Shown in pieces: positions 11,292 to 22,284 of a stretch of DNA of 64,000 bases. Numbering within the stretch: position 1 is the first letter of the stretch; every line of letters starts with the position of its first letter. The DNA comes from Strigamia acuminata (lineage: Eukaryota; Arthropoda; Chilopoda; Geophilomorpha; Linotaeniidae). Location of the stretch: the NCBI GenBank assembly GCA_949358305.1, contig OX442315.1, forward strand, positions 8,396,427 to 8,460,426, given 5' to 3'. Made by a program: the position numbers and the translations under genes. Under the pieces are notes generated by a model, which was not told the origin of the DNA, made no database searches, and saw only the letters and a list, made by a program, of their open reading frames with translations.

Positions 11292-12191
11292 ATGTGTCGA
11301 CTGCGCTCTTTGTGTAGCTGCGCCCTACGTTTATCAGCTCTAGTAGTTGCAATTTTTTACATAGTGAGTACATACACTAAAACACTTTATTCAACCCTCT
11401 AAAATCGCCATTATTTTCATGTTTAAAAGTGGGAACAATTGATACGGCTAACCTTGTGTCAGGTAATGTTTTCACAAAGTGGCAGAACTTCAAATTTTTG
11501 CAAAAATATTTTTTTTTATTACTTCTGCTATTTAGTTTCTTTTGCTACCAATTTTTTTTTTAATACTTAATATTTATTTCAGGTCTTTTTTTATCCACTC
11601 ACCCATCAGTTACCGTGGCAGACGTAAAAGCACATCATTACCTAATTCTCCATCTACAAATAGCGTCTAATGCTGGTCTGCTCTACACTTTATCATTGGT
11701 ATTATTAAAACAAATGGCACAAAAATGTTACACAGTCGAAACTCTTCCTAACGAATCGCAAGAGACCCAAAAAATCGATTCGTTACAACGAGAATTCGTT
11801 ATATCGAAAGTTTTTAACATGGTGTTCTATGGCCAGCCAATCAAAACGGTCATTATTAGGTATTCGTTATATCGATAATTTGTTATATCACAATTCGTTA
11901 TAAAGAGTTTCGACTGTATTTCACAATTAAAAATCACTGCACTCTTAATATAAATTGCTTACTTCATAGTAATCACAGTAACGCTATTTGTTTCAGAAAC
12001 CAAATGGTTGTTTGATCTGGAGAGTTGTACTAACCATGAGTGCTTTTTGTGGACTGTTAGTAATTCTGATTAACCTTTGTGCTGATTACATATCCAATAA
12101 AGATGCGATAGTAATAGTAAGTAAAGTACAAAAACTTCCCTTGGTAACTGCAGTTTTAAATTTTCTCACCAGAGGCATAAAAATCAACTGA
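11292..12191 (+). CDS. Small multi-pass membrane protein, copy 2 (3' exon lost)
   Basis: Paralogue of copy 1, predicted join 11292-11367, 11583-11698, 11997-12116 (104 codons). Start MCRLRSLCSCALRLS, then the same three hydrophobic segments. The exon junction phases (1, 0) and splice sites match the other copies. The region that should hold exon 4 is gone: homology ends soon after exon 3. Reading through the exon-3 donor gives 24 more residues and a stop at 12189-12191, so the locus could make a protein with a different tail if the donor is unused. The pogo MITE sits in intron 2 as in the other copies. Coding frame is intact despite clear divergence, which argues for past selection; present function is uncertain. 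Confidence 0.5.
11732..11918. repeat. pogo-like MITE in intron 2 of membrane-gene copy 2
   Basis: CAGTCGAAACTC ... GAGTTTCGACTG with TA-type flanks, same position as in copies 1 and 3. Confidence 0.8.
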
Positions 12192-12239
12192 GTTTGTTTG
12201 ACATCGGAGAACTAAACCTCGATCTCAAAATGGATGACT

Positions 12240-12697
12240 TGTTTTGTTTACTTAGCCATTTGTTTTCTTCTTTCACCTTCGAATTTAAATAATTAAAAAG
12301 AAAAGAAACACGGTGTTACCTATCAGATAATTAAAAAATAAATAAAAATATTTTTTTTATTCAATTTACTTATTTACTTTAATAGAAATTGATAAGAATT
12401 TAACAAAAATTGCCAAAAATTAGACAAAAAAATCAAGAAAATGTAAAAAATAAAAGTCAAAAAACACAAAAATTTACAATGATTCGATACAAATGGTCAA
12501 AAAAATAACCACAACAAACAAATAATTAACAAAAGTTTACCAATAATTGACCAAAATCGAAAAATAATTAACCAAAATTGAAAAATAATTGACCAAAATT
12601 GATAAAATGTGACAGAAATTTAAAAAAGTATCAAAAAGTATCAAAGCATCAATAAAAAATCTATCAATCAAAAATATTTAGATTTACGTTGATGGTT
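12240..12697. repeat. Left part of a duplicated segment with AT-rich minisatellite
   Basis: Homologous to 53490-53848 joined to 61999-62430. It contains about three units of a 21-bp repeat built on ATTGACCAAAATTGAAAAATA near 12541-12600; the sister copy has about nine. The segment continues beyond Gypsy2 at 17377. No gene seen. Confidence 0.7.
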
Positions 12698-12865
12698 ATT
12701 GTATATTTATCGTTGATGAAGGTAGTGGTCAAGAAAGCAACATGTCAGCTAAGTTAAACTAAAATGACTGGTTTATTCAAGAATTACAATATAGGTGGCG
12801 CTGCTCTTAAAAGCGCCAAAACATAACGATTGGTCAAGACTGACCTATGGAGTGGAACACTCCAA
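12698..12865 (-). repeat. Gypsy2 3' LTR
   Basis: 168 bp. On the element strand it is preceded by the purine tract AAAGGGGATG. It includes the phrase AGCGCCACCTATATT. Confidence 0.9.
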
Positions 12866-13020
12866 CATCCCCTTTAATTGGGAGAAACACCAATTATACA
12901 ACCAAGAAAGGATAAAACAAATTAAACATTAAACACATGTATATAAAAGTTAATAAAGAACAAAGTTGAAATTTAAGCGAAAACAAAATGAAGTTAATTA
13001 TCACAAAACACGCACAAATA

Positions 13021-16000
13021 TTAATTTGGTGGAAAACCAAAGAAGTCCGTTTGCTTTCTGTTTCGGACGGGTCGAGGACTGCAGGCAGTAGGAACTGGAG
13101 CACTCGAGCCAGCAATTGCAGGTGGCGATGGCACACGGACGGGCAACAGCGGTGCGTGTGTCGGAGCAACGTTTTGAGGAACGACAGCGTGTGGAACGGC
13201 GAGTACTGGATCAGGCACGGGCACAGGCGGTGTAGTTGGTTGAGAAGTGATGGCAAAGGGAAGAAGGAAACTTCTACAATCTTTCCCCCCATTTTGTGGC
13301 AACAAACTCGGATCTGCGTGGCGTCGCAACTGGTCAATGTGCCGATTCCACGTAACATTGAGAGCGACTTTGACATCGTAAGTAGACGAGGAAGTTTTCT
13401 TTTTAACAATACCGGGTATCCACTTGGGAGTACCCCGATAATCCCGCGCGAACACGAGGTCCCCAACTTCAAAACGGCGCGGAATGTCAATTTGGTCGAC
13501 ATCTGGCAGAAGTCGTGGATTCAATAAATGTAAGCGCGTCCGCATCTCACGCTGAAGGAAGGCGACAGCTGGTGAAACTTTCGTCGTAGCATGTGGCGTC
13601 GAGCGATACGATGCGATGACGAGATACGGCGTCCGACAAGGAAAAATTCAATGTTAAAAATTTGTCAATTTGAGTTTTAAAAGTCTTCACAAAACCCTCA
13701 ACCGCGCCATTTGTAGCTGGATGGTATGTCGGTGAGAGAGTGTGATGAATTCCATTTATCGCCAAGAACTGGCGAAATTCCTGCGAGGTGAACTGTGGCC
13801 CGTTGTCGGTATGGAAATGCAATGGCAAACCGTGATTTTCGAACCAAGACTTGACTACTTCAATGGTGGCGGCAGCAGTGGTTGTCGTCATCTTGCGAAC
13901 TTCGCACCACTTGGTTTTTGCGTCAACCGCTAGTAGGAACATCGTGTTGTGAAATGGGCCGGCGAAATCGAGATGTACCCGTCCCCACACCTGGTCTGGA
14001 ACTGGCCAACTGACGGTGTTTGATTTAGGTGGATCGGGCAAGCTTCGCTGGCATACATCGCAATTCTTGACTGTGCGCTCGATGTCAGCGTCAATTCCAG
14101 GCCACCAAACCGTGGCTCGCGCCAACAATTTGGTACGGACAATGCCGTAATGACCCGCGTGGAGCTCGACCAACACCGAACGACGAACAGCTTTCGGAAT
14201 CACCAACCTGTCGGAGAGAAATAAATATTCATCAAAGGTTGAGAATGAGTCTCGTTGTTTATAAAATTCAGCAACGTCCAACGTCCGCGATTCCCATCCG
14301 GTGCGAACATGTCGCAAAACAGCTTGCAATACTTCATCAGCTGCATATGCAGCTTTGAGAGAAGTAGCAGTAATGGGAAAATCTGAAATGAGAGTTGAAT
14401 AAATTTTGTTAATGCCGACTTCTAAATCTTCTTTGCTGTCTACACTCGGTTGTGGATTACGAGACAAGCCATCGGCAATGGCATTGTCCACAGCAGGCAC
14501 GTGTTCGATCACGAAATCATATGCGGACAGAAATACCGCCCAACGATGCAGTCGTGCAGCCACGATCTGGTTACATCCCTTTTTCTCCCCGAATATGGAA
14601 ACAAGGGGTTTGTGGTCCGTACGCAAGAAGAAACGACGCCCAAACAGGTAGTGATGGAATTTTCTTATACCATAAATAATGGCGAATCCCTCACGCTCTA
14701 TCTGTGCGTAGTTCTTCTGCGCGGCCGACAAAAGAGAACTCGCAAAGGCAATTGGTCTGTGAGTACCATCTGGATCGAGGTGCGATAAGAACGCTCCCAC
14801 GCCTACCGGGGAAGCATCGACTGTCAAAAACAATTTTTTAGTCTGGTCGAAATGAACTAGCGCTGACTCTGTGGATACAGCAACCTTAACCTTTTTCCAG
14901 GTGGACTCGTGCTCCTCTGTCCACTTCCACTCGACGTCGTCACGTGTTAAACGATATAACGGTTCGAGGAGAGTAGACAAATTTGCAACAAAGCGACCGT
15001 AGTAATTGATGAGACCAAGGAACGATTTCAAAGAGGTTACATCACTGGGGCGCGTTGCATCTCGTAAAGGAGCGAGTTTGGAATCTATTAGAGAAATGCC
15101 ACGTTTAGAAATATTCAAACCTAGGAACTGAATCGACCGTTGCAAAAAGCGACACTTCCGGCGATTCAAAGTAAGTTCGGCTCCGCCGAATGTCGACAGG
15201 AGCACATCCAAGTTTTGCAGGTGAACTGTGTTAGTCGCACCTGTCACGGCAGAATCATCAATAAATGGCTGAGCGCTGTTCACCTTGGCAGTCAACTGGT
15301 CCATCGTTTGTTGGAATAGAGCAGGAGCGGATGAAATTCCATAGTACAACCTATTTACTCTGAAAAGGCCCAAATGCGTGTTAATCGTACAGGACATTTT
15401 GCTCTCCTCATCCAATTCCAGTTGATTAAAGGCTGAATTCATATCTAATACTGAATAAGTTTCCTCCCCCGACAATTTGGCGGTCACATCTGCAAATAAA
15501 AGCAAAGGATATGAGTTGGGAAAAATAGCTTTGTTAATTGTCCGATTGTAGCAACCAGCCAATTTGATGGTGCCATCAGACTTTTTAACATGCATCACAG
15601 GCGTTGCCCAACGTGATGATGCGACAGGAGTTATAATACCAAGCGCTTGCAAACGCGCCAACTCAGCCTCGACCAATGGCTTAACTGCTATGGGGACTGG
15701 GTAAGCTTTTAGAAAAATCGGCTGCACCGTTGGATCAACGTCAATGTGGACTGTGGACTTGTTAAAGCAACCAATTTCATCTCGGAAAGTGTGCTCGTGC
15801 TTCAGCAACAACGTTTCCAAAGCTTTGGCGGAAGTAGAATCTAGAACCTCGGACTCAAGAACAACGGAATCAGTCTTATAAATTTTCGCGCCGACCGCTT
15901 CAGCAGTTTTTGAAAGAAGTCCAAACATACACAACCAACCCCTGCCCAACAATGGAACTGGACCATCCCGTGCGACACAGAGTGGCAATTGAAAATTTCG

Positions 16001-16541
16001 ATTTTTTAAACCTGACTGGAACCTCGATAACTCCCTCCATCTGTATTTGGTTGCCTGTGTACGTGTACATGTTGCACGGGATGGTCTGCAATGGAAAATG
16101 AGAGAAATGTTTTAGATATAAATCAAGAGCAATAATTGAAGCACCTGCCCCCGTGTCCATAAAAGTCCATGTCCTCGTTGAAACGAACAGCGTGAGTAGA
16201 ATCCGATGATGGAACACGAGAACGACACACCGGACGAATATGTCCAGTTTTACCACAGCCGTGGCACTTGGCGTCCCGAAAACGACACGAATCGCGTGAG
16301 TGGTTTGATTTTCCACAAGCCGAGCACCCGGACGCATTTCCTTTACTGGATGGTTGGTGCGGAGTTGGAAAAGCAACATTTTTCTTCGCGAAACGCTTCC
16401 CGCCTCGCTTGTTCGGCTCGTAACGCGGCTTTGACTCGTGGAGTTTATGCACAGGAGTGGCGGTGGTGTTCTGGGCAGCAATGGTCGAAAATTCCTTCGA
16501 TGACACTTCGGCGGAAGCCGCAAAGGAAACAGCGTCGTCAA
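13021..16541 (-). pseudogene. Gypsy2 protease-RT-RNase H-integrase, split over three frames
   Basis: Three consecutive minus frames. 16541-15900 has the protease motif MDTGAGAS. 15988-13547 (813 codons) has RT with FIDD at residues 242-245, RNase H beginning TVDAS, an integrase zinc region and the catalytic HTDNGPQF and HPATNGAVE blocks. 13545-13021 has the integrase C-terminus and a Pro-rich tail. Gag to protease overlaps by about 420 bases and may be programmed frameshifting. The protease-to-RT shift sits at a TTTT run near 15997, and the integrase shift lies near 13610-13620 within a conserved block; both look like one-base indel damage. The RT motif is FIDD, not YxDD, and the first-domain Asp is replaced (LAGCYN), further signs of decay. 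Confidence 0.88.
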
Positions 16542-17058
16542 AAGTCAGATCAGTTTTCAGGGTTAACGCTTGCTGGACTTGCTCGTTTTGCAGGCCACAT
16601 AAAAATCGATTCCGCAGCTCGTCTGCTTTATTTTCTTTAAAGTCGCAATTCAGGGCGAGTTCCTGCAGAACCACGGCATAGTCGGTAACCGATTCACCTG
16701 GCAGGCGATTGCGCCAGTGAAATCGTCGGATTTCGGCCAAAGTAAGCGGTTTCGGGCGGGCGTTCTTCTGCACGAGCGCTACCAATTCGGCGTACTTGAG
16801 TTCGGCCGGCTTTTTGGGTGCTGCAAGCGACACCAAAAGCTTAAACGTCGGCATTCCCACGTACGAAATCAGCGTGTGGACCTGCTCCGCGTCGTCAACT
16901 ATTTTGTTGCAGGCGAAAATACTCGCCATTCGCAAGCAATATAGTTCCCAGTCGTCGTTGGGATCGTATTCGCGAGGTGTGCCTTTCAACGTCGACATCT
17001 TGATGGCAAGGAGACAGAATATGGCACAAAAAACGGGAAAATTCGAAGCACAAAACAA
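16123..17058 (-). CDS. Gypsy2 Gag
   Basis: 311 residues. The N-terminal half is a Ty3-type capsid (retrotransposon gag domain, with WRNRLPGESVTDY near residue 116). Two zinc knuckles follow in the C-terminal part: CSACGKSNHSRDSC and CHGCGKTGHIRPVC. The start at 17058 is the first ATG in a frame beginning inside the leader; a second Met at residue 21 (MSTLKGTPREYD) is the more typical mag-like start. It ends in the region that overlaps protease. Confidence 0.85.
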   Translation of the reverse strand: MFCASNFPVFCAIFCLLAIKMSTLKGTPREYDPNDDWELYCLRMASIFACNKIVDDAEQVHTLISYVGMPTFKLLVSLAAPKKPAELKYAELVALVQKNARPKPLTLAEIRRFHWRNRLPGESVTDYAVVLQELALNCDFKENKADELRNRFLCGLQNEQVQQALTLKTDLTFDDAVSFAASAEVSSKEFSTIAAQNTTATPVHKLHESKPRYEPNKRGGKRFAKKNVAFPTPHQPSSKGNASGCSACGKSNHSRDSCRFRDAKCHGCGKTGHIRPVCRSRVPSSDSTHAVRFNEDMDFYGHGGRCFNYCS

Positions 17059-17182
17059 CTAGGCCTACTTCGGGGACGGCGTGGTCAGCGACGGTCAAAA
17101 ACGGCCAAAAAGTTCATCAAACGATCAAAAAACTCACAAAAAAGTAGATACGATACTGCATCTGGTCGTGGGTCGTCGATTG

Positions 17183-17200
17183 CAATCCCCCTCGTCGCCA
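17183..17200 (-). promoter_or_regulatory. Gypsy2 primer-binding site
   Basis: TGGCGACGAGGGGGATTG on the element strand, three bases inside the 5' LTR. Shares TGGCGACGAGG with the TRIM-like element. Confidence 0.75.
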
Positions 17201-17203
17201 ATT

Positions 17204-17371
17204 ATTGTATATTTTTCGTTGATGAAGGTAGTGGTCAAGAAAGCAACATGTCAGCTAAGTTAAACTAAAATGACTGGTTTATTAAAGAATTACAATATAG
17301 GTGGCGCTGCTCTTAAAAGCGCCAAAACATAACGATTGGTCAAGACTGACCTATGGAGTGGAACACTCCAA
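17204..17371 (-). repeat. Gypsy2 5' LTR
   Basis: 168 bp, about 2 differences from 12698-12865. Begins TTGGAGTGTTCC on the element strand. Confidence 0.9.
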
Positions 17372-17515
17372 TGGTTGAGGCGCATCCGGCCATACCTGCG
17401 AACTTCACAGTCGACTGTTTAACAGAAATATCTAAAAATCAAAGCAAAAAAAAATCCTGTTTAATTTTTCTCCTAAATTTCATTTTCTGATAAATTAAAT
17501 CACCGTCACTTTTCG

Positions 17516-17646
17516 TCAGTGGTTTCGGTTTGTGCTCTGTGATGTCTCAATTTTCCTCCTTTTCCGCTTTTTACTTCCATCTTCGACCAACTGCACCTTG
17601 TTCTCCTCTTTAACCGAAGTGTTTTTATTGGATTTACTGGCGTATA
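17516..17646 (-). pseudogene. Truncated copy of the KKRK-tail exon
   Basis: Minus-strand frame readable as YASKSNKNTSVKEEN...SKKRKRRKIETSQ, homologous to the C-terminal two thirds of the exon at 62539-62784. It is cut at 17647 by dispersed repeat R2 and has an altered tail (NRNH then stop) from a small insertion. No acceptor remains, so it is a broken gene fragment. Confidence 0.6.
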
Positions 17647-17835
17647 ATTAACCAATCACAGAAGACTCCCTGATGACAGAACCTTATATACTTCTCGTTC
17701 GACCTTGGAGAGAAGAGCGCTGGGGCTCAACCGAGACAGGTGTGTGAATGTTTGACCGGCCACGTCATATATGGGGCTCCTTCCCTGTGTATGATGGTTC
17801 GCAACACTGCCAACACGCGGATAGACGGGAGTCTC
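17647..17835. repeat. Junction of two dispersed repeats (R2 and R3)
   Basis: 17647-17745 matches 9488-9590 (R2). 17745-17815 (GGCCACGTCATATATGGGGC onward) matches 35440-35530 (R3). The boundaries are sharp, so one repeat probably inserted in the other. The next ~300 bases hold only a Ser/Pro/Thr-rich open frame (17908-18129) with imperfect internal repeats that I do not consider a gene. Confidence 0.5.
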
Positions 17836-18139
17836 CAACCCCTAGACAACCTGACCCTTTGGTATTAATTAAATAAATGATTATTCCACATTTACTTTTG
17901 GTTTACTGTGTACAAGTATTTTATTCAATTGACAACGATAAGCCTGCCTAATCTGTTTCGATCACCAAGCCCTTCCGCTAAGCCACAACCAATTACGCCA
18001 CCAAAAACTGTCCCACAAAGTAGTGGCTCATCAAGCACTGACCCATCAAAAACTGGGTCCTCAAAGTCACCAAGCACTTGGCCAACGGGCACTGCAACTA
18101 AGAGCAGAATGGCACAATCACATGGTTGAGTTTTACACT

Positions 18140-18500
18140 ATACTTACAGCATCTAACTCGGCCGTTTTCAGGTCTCGGTTTTCCGAGACGAGATCAGAAG
18201 GTCCCGAGTTGAGATCTCGTACGAGAGCGAGACGCACTACCGGCTTTTGAAAGAAACCGACAATTTACAACGTGCTTTTGTAGCACAAAGGAACGTTAAA
18301 GTGAACGTTAAAGCCGTTACGAGAAACAATAAAAAATGTACCAATCACATTACGACTCGAAACGTGAATTGTACATTTTTTATTACATCTCGTAATGATG
18401 AAATTTTGTTTTGCCGAGATAGAGATCCTGAGACTACAAAAAACCGAGATCTCCGAGATCGAGATTTCGAGACGAGCGAGTTCTGGAAATCTAGTTTTAC
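18140..18500. repeat. Foldback repeat rich in CGAGATC motifs
   Basis: The outer arms (18150-18235 and 18410-18490) are imperfect inverted repeats made of CGAGATC/GATCTCG words. An inner pair (ACGAGAAACAATAAAAAATG near 18319 and its complement ending near 18395) forms a second hairpin. No coding frame is credible. Confidence 0.55.
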
Positions 18501-18542
18501 ACATAATTATAGAAAACTCCAGAATTGTGGAGGTCATCTGAC

Positions 18543-18636
18543 CTTTTGTAAAGTGTTGGACCAGTGCAAGCACTACTCCGTGGGATGGAACCATGGCCGA
18601 CATCGAGGATGCTGTTGGTGAGCCTGGCAGTGGTAT
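18543..18636 (-). other. Possible orphan exon
   Basis: On the minus strand a TACTTCAG acceptor is followed by 94 open bases (IPLPGSPTASSMSAMVP...) and a GTCAGA donor-like sequence. The sister segment at 63228 keeps the acceptor but not this stretch. Function unknown; it could be chance. Confidence 0.2.
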
Positions 18637-18639
18637 CTG

Positions 18640-18800
18640 AAGTATATCAGTTTGGGCAATTTGAGGTAACACAATGAGAATAAAGTCGATCCTCGTTATA
18701 ACGAAGCGCAAGAACCCGAGAAATCGCTTCGTTATAACGAAAGATCATTATATTAAATTTTTTAATCCTCAGAAGGACAATCTTCAAAGATTACGCTTTG
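18640..18800. repeat. Duplicated segment with pogo-type palindrome
   Basis: About 160 bp matching 63228-63400 at high identity, including CCTCGTTATAACGAAGCG and its inverted partner CGCTTCGTTATAACGAAAG (18693-18745). The remaining 18800-19260 is A+T-rich with no gene or repeat that I can name. Confidence 0.6.
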
Positions 18801-19532
18801 GTGCTGTAGCTTAAGCGCTGTTAGGGTAGTGTAAAAATTGTCGCACTTGGCGCTACTGTTGTTGAGCCAAGAAAATGAATTTTAAGCCAAGAAAATTAAT
18901 TTTAAGTGAAAAAGTTTAATTTATCCTAAAAAATTTAATTTTAAATGTATATTTTAGCCAGAAATGGAACCGTGTAATCAATTGTGTTGGACTACTAGCG
19001 CCATGCGGTGTCTGCTGATAAAAATTGGAAGCACTAAGTAGAAGCATTTTTCTAAGATTGGGAGAAGCCAACTTAAATTTAAGCTAGAATTTCTAAGGGG
19101 CAGAATTTTCAAAAGTGAATAAATAAATAAATAACGTACAGAACACTCAAAATTTTTTTTGAAACAAACATTATTGTTGTGTGAACAAAGTCAGAAATTT
19201 CCAGATAATTATAGTAAACCGAAAAAAAAGTTTTCCTATTCAAGAAGAGGGTTGCCCTTCTGAGGATTAAAATGGTGTTCTATGGCCAACCAACCAACCA
19301 AGCCATTTTTAACTATTTGTTATAATAAGAATTTCATTATATCGCGATTTGCTTTATATCCACCCGGTGACAATTTCTTGTATTTTCCAAACCCATTAAA
19401 CAATTGGTCTAGATTTTGCGCAAATAGAATCTTGCAACAAACAATGCAAGATGGCACAGACGACGAAGAAATGAACACACACTCAAATTAATTGAGCTAA
19501 TAACAACTGATATTAACTGAATTAATTTCATC

Positions 19533-21018
19533 ATGTGCCGACTCCGCTCTTTTTGTAGCTGCGCCTTACGTTTCGGAGCTCTAGTAGTTGCAATTCTTTA
19601 CATAGTGAGTACCTACACTAAAACACTTTATTCAATCCCCTAAAATCGCCATTATTTTCATGTTCAAAGGTGTGTACTATAGACACAGCCAACTTTTTTT
19701 CAGGTAATGTTTTCACAAAGTGGCAAAACCTCAAATTTTTGCAAAAATATTTTTGCAAAAACATTGTGTTTGGACCCCCAAATTCACACCACGTGTGAAT
19801 TTTGGGCACTCAAACAAGTATAGATATTTGGGTCCTTGCAAGCACGGGCTTTCCTAGAAAGCAAGGTTCCATCATTGTTACTTCTGCTATTTTGTTTCTT
19901 TCGCTACCAATTTTTTTTTTAATATTTAACATTTACTTCAGGTCTTTTTTTATCCACTCATCCAATTACCAAGACAGACATTGCAGAAATAAAAGCACGC
20001 CATTACATAATTGTTATTCTACAATTAGTGTCTGGTGTTCGTTTGCTCTACGATTTAAAACAGGTATTATTAAAACAAATGGCACAAAAATGTTATACAG
20101 TCGAAACTCGTCATAACGAATCGCGAGAGATCCAAAAAAAATCGATTCGTTATAACGAGAATTCGTTTGAACATGGTGTTCTATGGCCAGCCAATCAAAC
20201 CGGCCATTATTAGGTATTCGTTATATCGATAATTTGTTATATCGCGATTCGTTATAAAGAGTTTCGACTGTATTTCACAATCGACTCTCACTGCACTCTT
20301 AATATAAATTGCTTACTTTATAGTAATCACAGTAACGCTATTTGTTTCAGGAAGTACATTGTTGTTTGATCTGGAGAGTTGCACACGACATAAGTGTTGT
20401 TTGTGCACTGTCAGTAGTTCTGACTTACCTTGGTGCTTATTACAAACCCAATAGAGAGGCGATAGTCGTAATAGTAAGTAAAGTACAAATAACCCCCTCA
20501 TTCCACGGTCCCGGACCGTACGTTCCCTCCCATAACAGGTTTTTTTTTAAGGTAGTGGCTACGTTAATGTCCGATATTAACGTTTTATTTTAATGGCGCG
20601 TTGTGATTGGTTGAGATGTGACCGCTTGGGCACCCAAAGGTGACCTGTGTCACTACCGCACACCACCCAATGGCCCTATGGTCATCCCTCCGTGTGGAGT
20701 GGTATGAACCAGTGTAGGGAAGGAGGGAGCTGAGTGGTGAAGGGAGTAGAGAGAAGCAAGGTTGAACGAGAAGTATATAAGGATCCATCATCGGAGATTA
20801 AAATAGTGGTTCCTGTTTGGCTTTAGCACTATTGGGACACATCTGTTCATTCAGCGTTTTTTCATTCCGCACCAGTTCAATTGTGCATGCTTGATTTCTG
20901 CGCTCAGGCAATCTTAGAATTGCCTGAGCGTGGAATGGTATTTTTTTTTGTTTAAAGGAACTGCTACATGAAAATTGGTTTTTAATTGAATTTTTTTTAT
21001 TTGCAGTATCCCGAATAA
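19533..21018 (+). CDS. Small multi-pass membrane protein, copy 3 (4 exons)
   Basis: Predicted join 19533-19608, 19942-20063, 20351-20473, 21007-21018, 110 residues. Start MCRLRSFCSCALRFG; three hydrophobic stretches as in copy 1; ends in YPE and a stop. Exon 2 is open only when one base is carried over from exon 1, as in the other copies. Sites: AG acceptors at 19941, 20350, 21006; donors GTATTA and GTAAGT for introns 2 and 3. The two substitutions near the start give extra Cys residues (C8, C10). Its 3' UTR is split by Gypsy1 24 bases after the stop, so the transcript now may end in the LTR or read a 13-kb insert. Family membership (LAPTM4-like/DUF7027) is a guess from size and topology. Confidence 0.6.
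20097..20272. repeat. pogo-like MITE in intron 2 of membrane-gene copy 3
   Basis: Best-preserved copy: CAGTCGAAACTCG ... AGAGTTTCGACTG, flanked by TA on both sides, 176 bp including TA. Confidence 0.82.
20585..20830 (+). repeat. Dispersed repeat R1 in intron 3 of copy 3
   Basis: Close copy of 9069-9310, ending with GAACGAGAAGTATATAAGG. Present in the same intron in copies 1 and 3. Confidence 0.6.
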
Positions 21019-21041
21019 AAAAAGAAGATTATGTAGAAGGT

Positions 21042-22187
21042 TGTGGTAATCCCAAATTACTACATAAAGGAAATTCCTTAAATCTGATAATTTTATGTGA
21101 GTCTAATTTGAGTACCAAAAGGATTGCAAGAATCATCCAGGCACTACAGGATGTAGCCCCTATCTTGTGTGGGAAACAAGATAAGATCTAGGGACTACAG
21201 GATGTGCTACATCCTGTTAGCAGTGAGAGCAGCTGCTAAGAACTCAGTCTGAAACCAAACCTGAACCTGAAAACACCTCCTGAAAAACACACAACTGAAA
21301 ACCACTGAAATCATTGTTTGTTATGGGAGAAAACTTCACTTCAGATTTAGGCTCACTTCTTGAAATAACACAAGGTTATTTTGAGATACACAATTGGTAA
21401 TTCTCTTCCCAACAAGAAGAGAGGGATTACACTCTAAGTAAGAGTCAGCTCACACTCTTTGCTGAAAAGAGTCAAGATTCTCCAGTCGCCACGGCTAGGA
21501 CGCTCGCCCATCGTCGCAACAAGCGTTGGGTTGAAGGAGGGAGAATCACCACGTTGCCGAACGTAAGCAGATCTAGTTTACGGGATTTCCCGACTAAGAC
21601 AGCGGAATTCCGCTCGTATGAGTGGAAATATTCCGTTGGAACCAATTCCCGAGACGTACGAAGACGCCACGGACGAGTTACAGCCACGACCGGTGTATCT
21701 CGAGTTGAGAGCAGTCCAAGACGAGCCGCAGCCCGCCACGAGGACGCAGACGAGGACCGAGGCCAACGTCAACTTCCAATTTGACGTTGGAGCGAACGCC
21801 ATCATCCACGCCGAACGATTGGATGCAATCCGCCGATTCCGGACGGAATCAATCGTGTTCATCGCCTCAGTATTTTTCCTTATTTCTCTTTTCCTCGTCA
21901 TATCATATTTCGTTATTCAATCATATATTAATTAATCTTTCTAATTCATATTATTCTTGAAGTCTGGAAAACCCAGCATTGTAAATTATCATTTATTCAT
22001 ATTTTAATGTAAGATAATTCCGGGTCGGAATTATCCCTATTTTTCATATCAAAGTATTTTATTAAAAGTCAGAGAGTTAAATTATAAACTTAGTAATTCT
22101 TATATATTATGTGTAAGTCTTCGTAGAAGCATCAGTGAACTCGAGATTGTTACACTTGGGGTTTGTTACTATTTTGGGTTTACTACA
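21042..22187 (+). repeat. Gypsy1 5' LTR
   Basis: TGTGGTAATCCC to TTTACTACA, 1146 bp. Lacks the 17-bp tandem-like segment (TTGCGTTTGTATTCCGC) that the 3' LTR has near 33849. Contains an internal near-palindrome around ACAGGATGTAGC/GCTACATCCTG at 21145-21210. Confidence 0.93.
21618..21935 (+). CDS. LTR-encoded 105-residue putative tail-anchored protein (5' LTR copy)
   Basis: Open frame wholly inside the LTR: MSGNIPLEPIPETYEDA start, an acidic and Pro/Gln/Thr-rich middle, and a C-terminal hydrophobic helix (about residues 80-102, VFIASVFFLISLFLVISYF) with only a few residues after it. That layout suits a tail-anchored membrane protein facing the cytosol. The 3' LTR copy differs by one synonymous change seen by eye. 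I recognise no family. An antisense frame (21578-21901) overlaps it and is probably a shadow. Confidence 0.5.
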   Translation: MSGNIPLEPIPETYEDATDELQPRPVYLELRAVQDEPQPATRTQTRTEANVNFQFDVGANAIIHAERLDAIRRFRTESIVFIASVFFLISLFLVISYFVIQSYIN

Positions 22188-22189
22188 CT

Positions 22190-22206
22190 TGGGGGCCTGT
22201 CGATTT
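22190..22206 (+). promoter_or_regulatory. Gypsy1 primer-binding site
   Basis: TGGGGGCCTGTCGATTT starts two bases after the LTR. The TGGGGGC start resembles proline-tRNA primer sites; the exact tRNA is not established here. Confidence 0.65.
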
Positions 22207-22284
22207 GAACAAAAATTTGTAGTATTATATTACGGGACTCTCGACTTTCTTACTGTTTCTTTCTTGCACCTTTTATTGTAAAAA

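Larger units (their letters stand above)
12698..17371 (-). mobile_element. Gypsy2, mag-like Ty3/gypsy retrotransposon (frameshifted)
   Basis: 4.67-kb element bounded by 168-bp LTRs and a perfect 5-bp target duplication TGGTT (12693-12697 and 17372-17376). The duplicated segment at 62430 shows the empty site. The two LTRs differ at about two bases, so the insertion is fairly young, yet the coding region needs three frame changes. Gag and pol motifs and the very short LTRs match the mag clade of Ty3/gypsy. The genes read right to left. Confidence 0.93.

Noticed and set aside
12988-13527. 179-codon plus-strand frame opposite Gypsy2 integrase
   Set aside because: Antisense shadow of the integrase C-terminal region.
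13021-13545. Separate host gene for the Pro-rich 174-codon frame
   Set aside because: It begins with integrase C-terminal motifs that continue Gypsy2 pol after a one-base shift; it is not an independent gene.
21578-21901. Antisense 107-148-codon frame in the Gypsy1 LTRs
   Set aside because: Overlaps the sense LTR ORF completely and has no hydrophobic or other organised feature; more likely a shadow, though not excluded.
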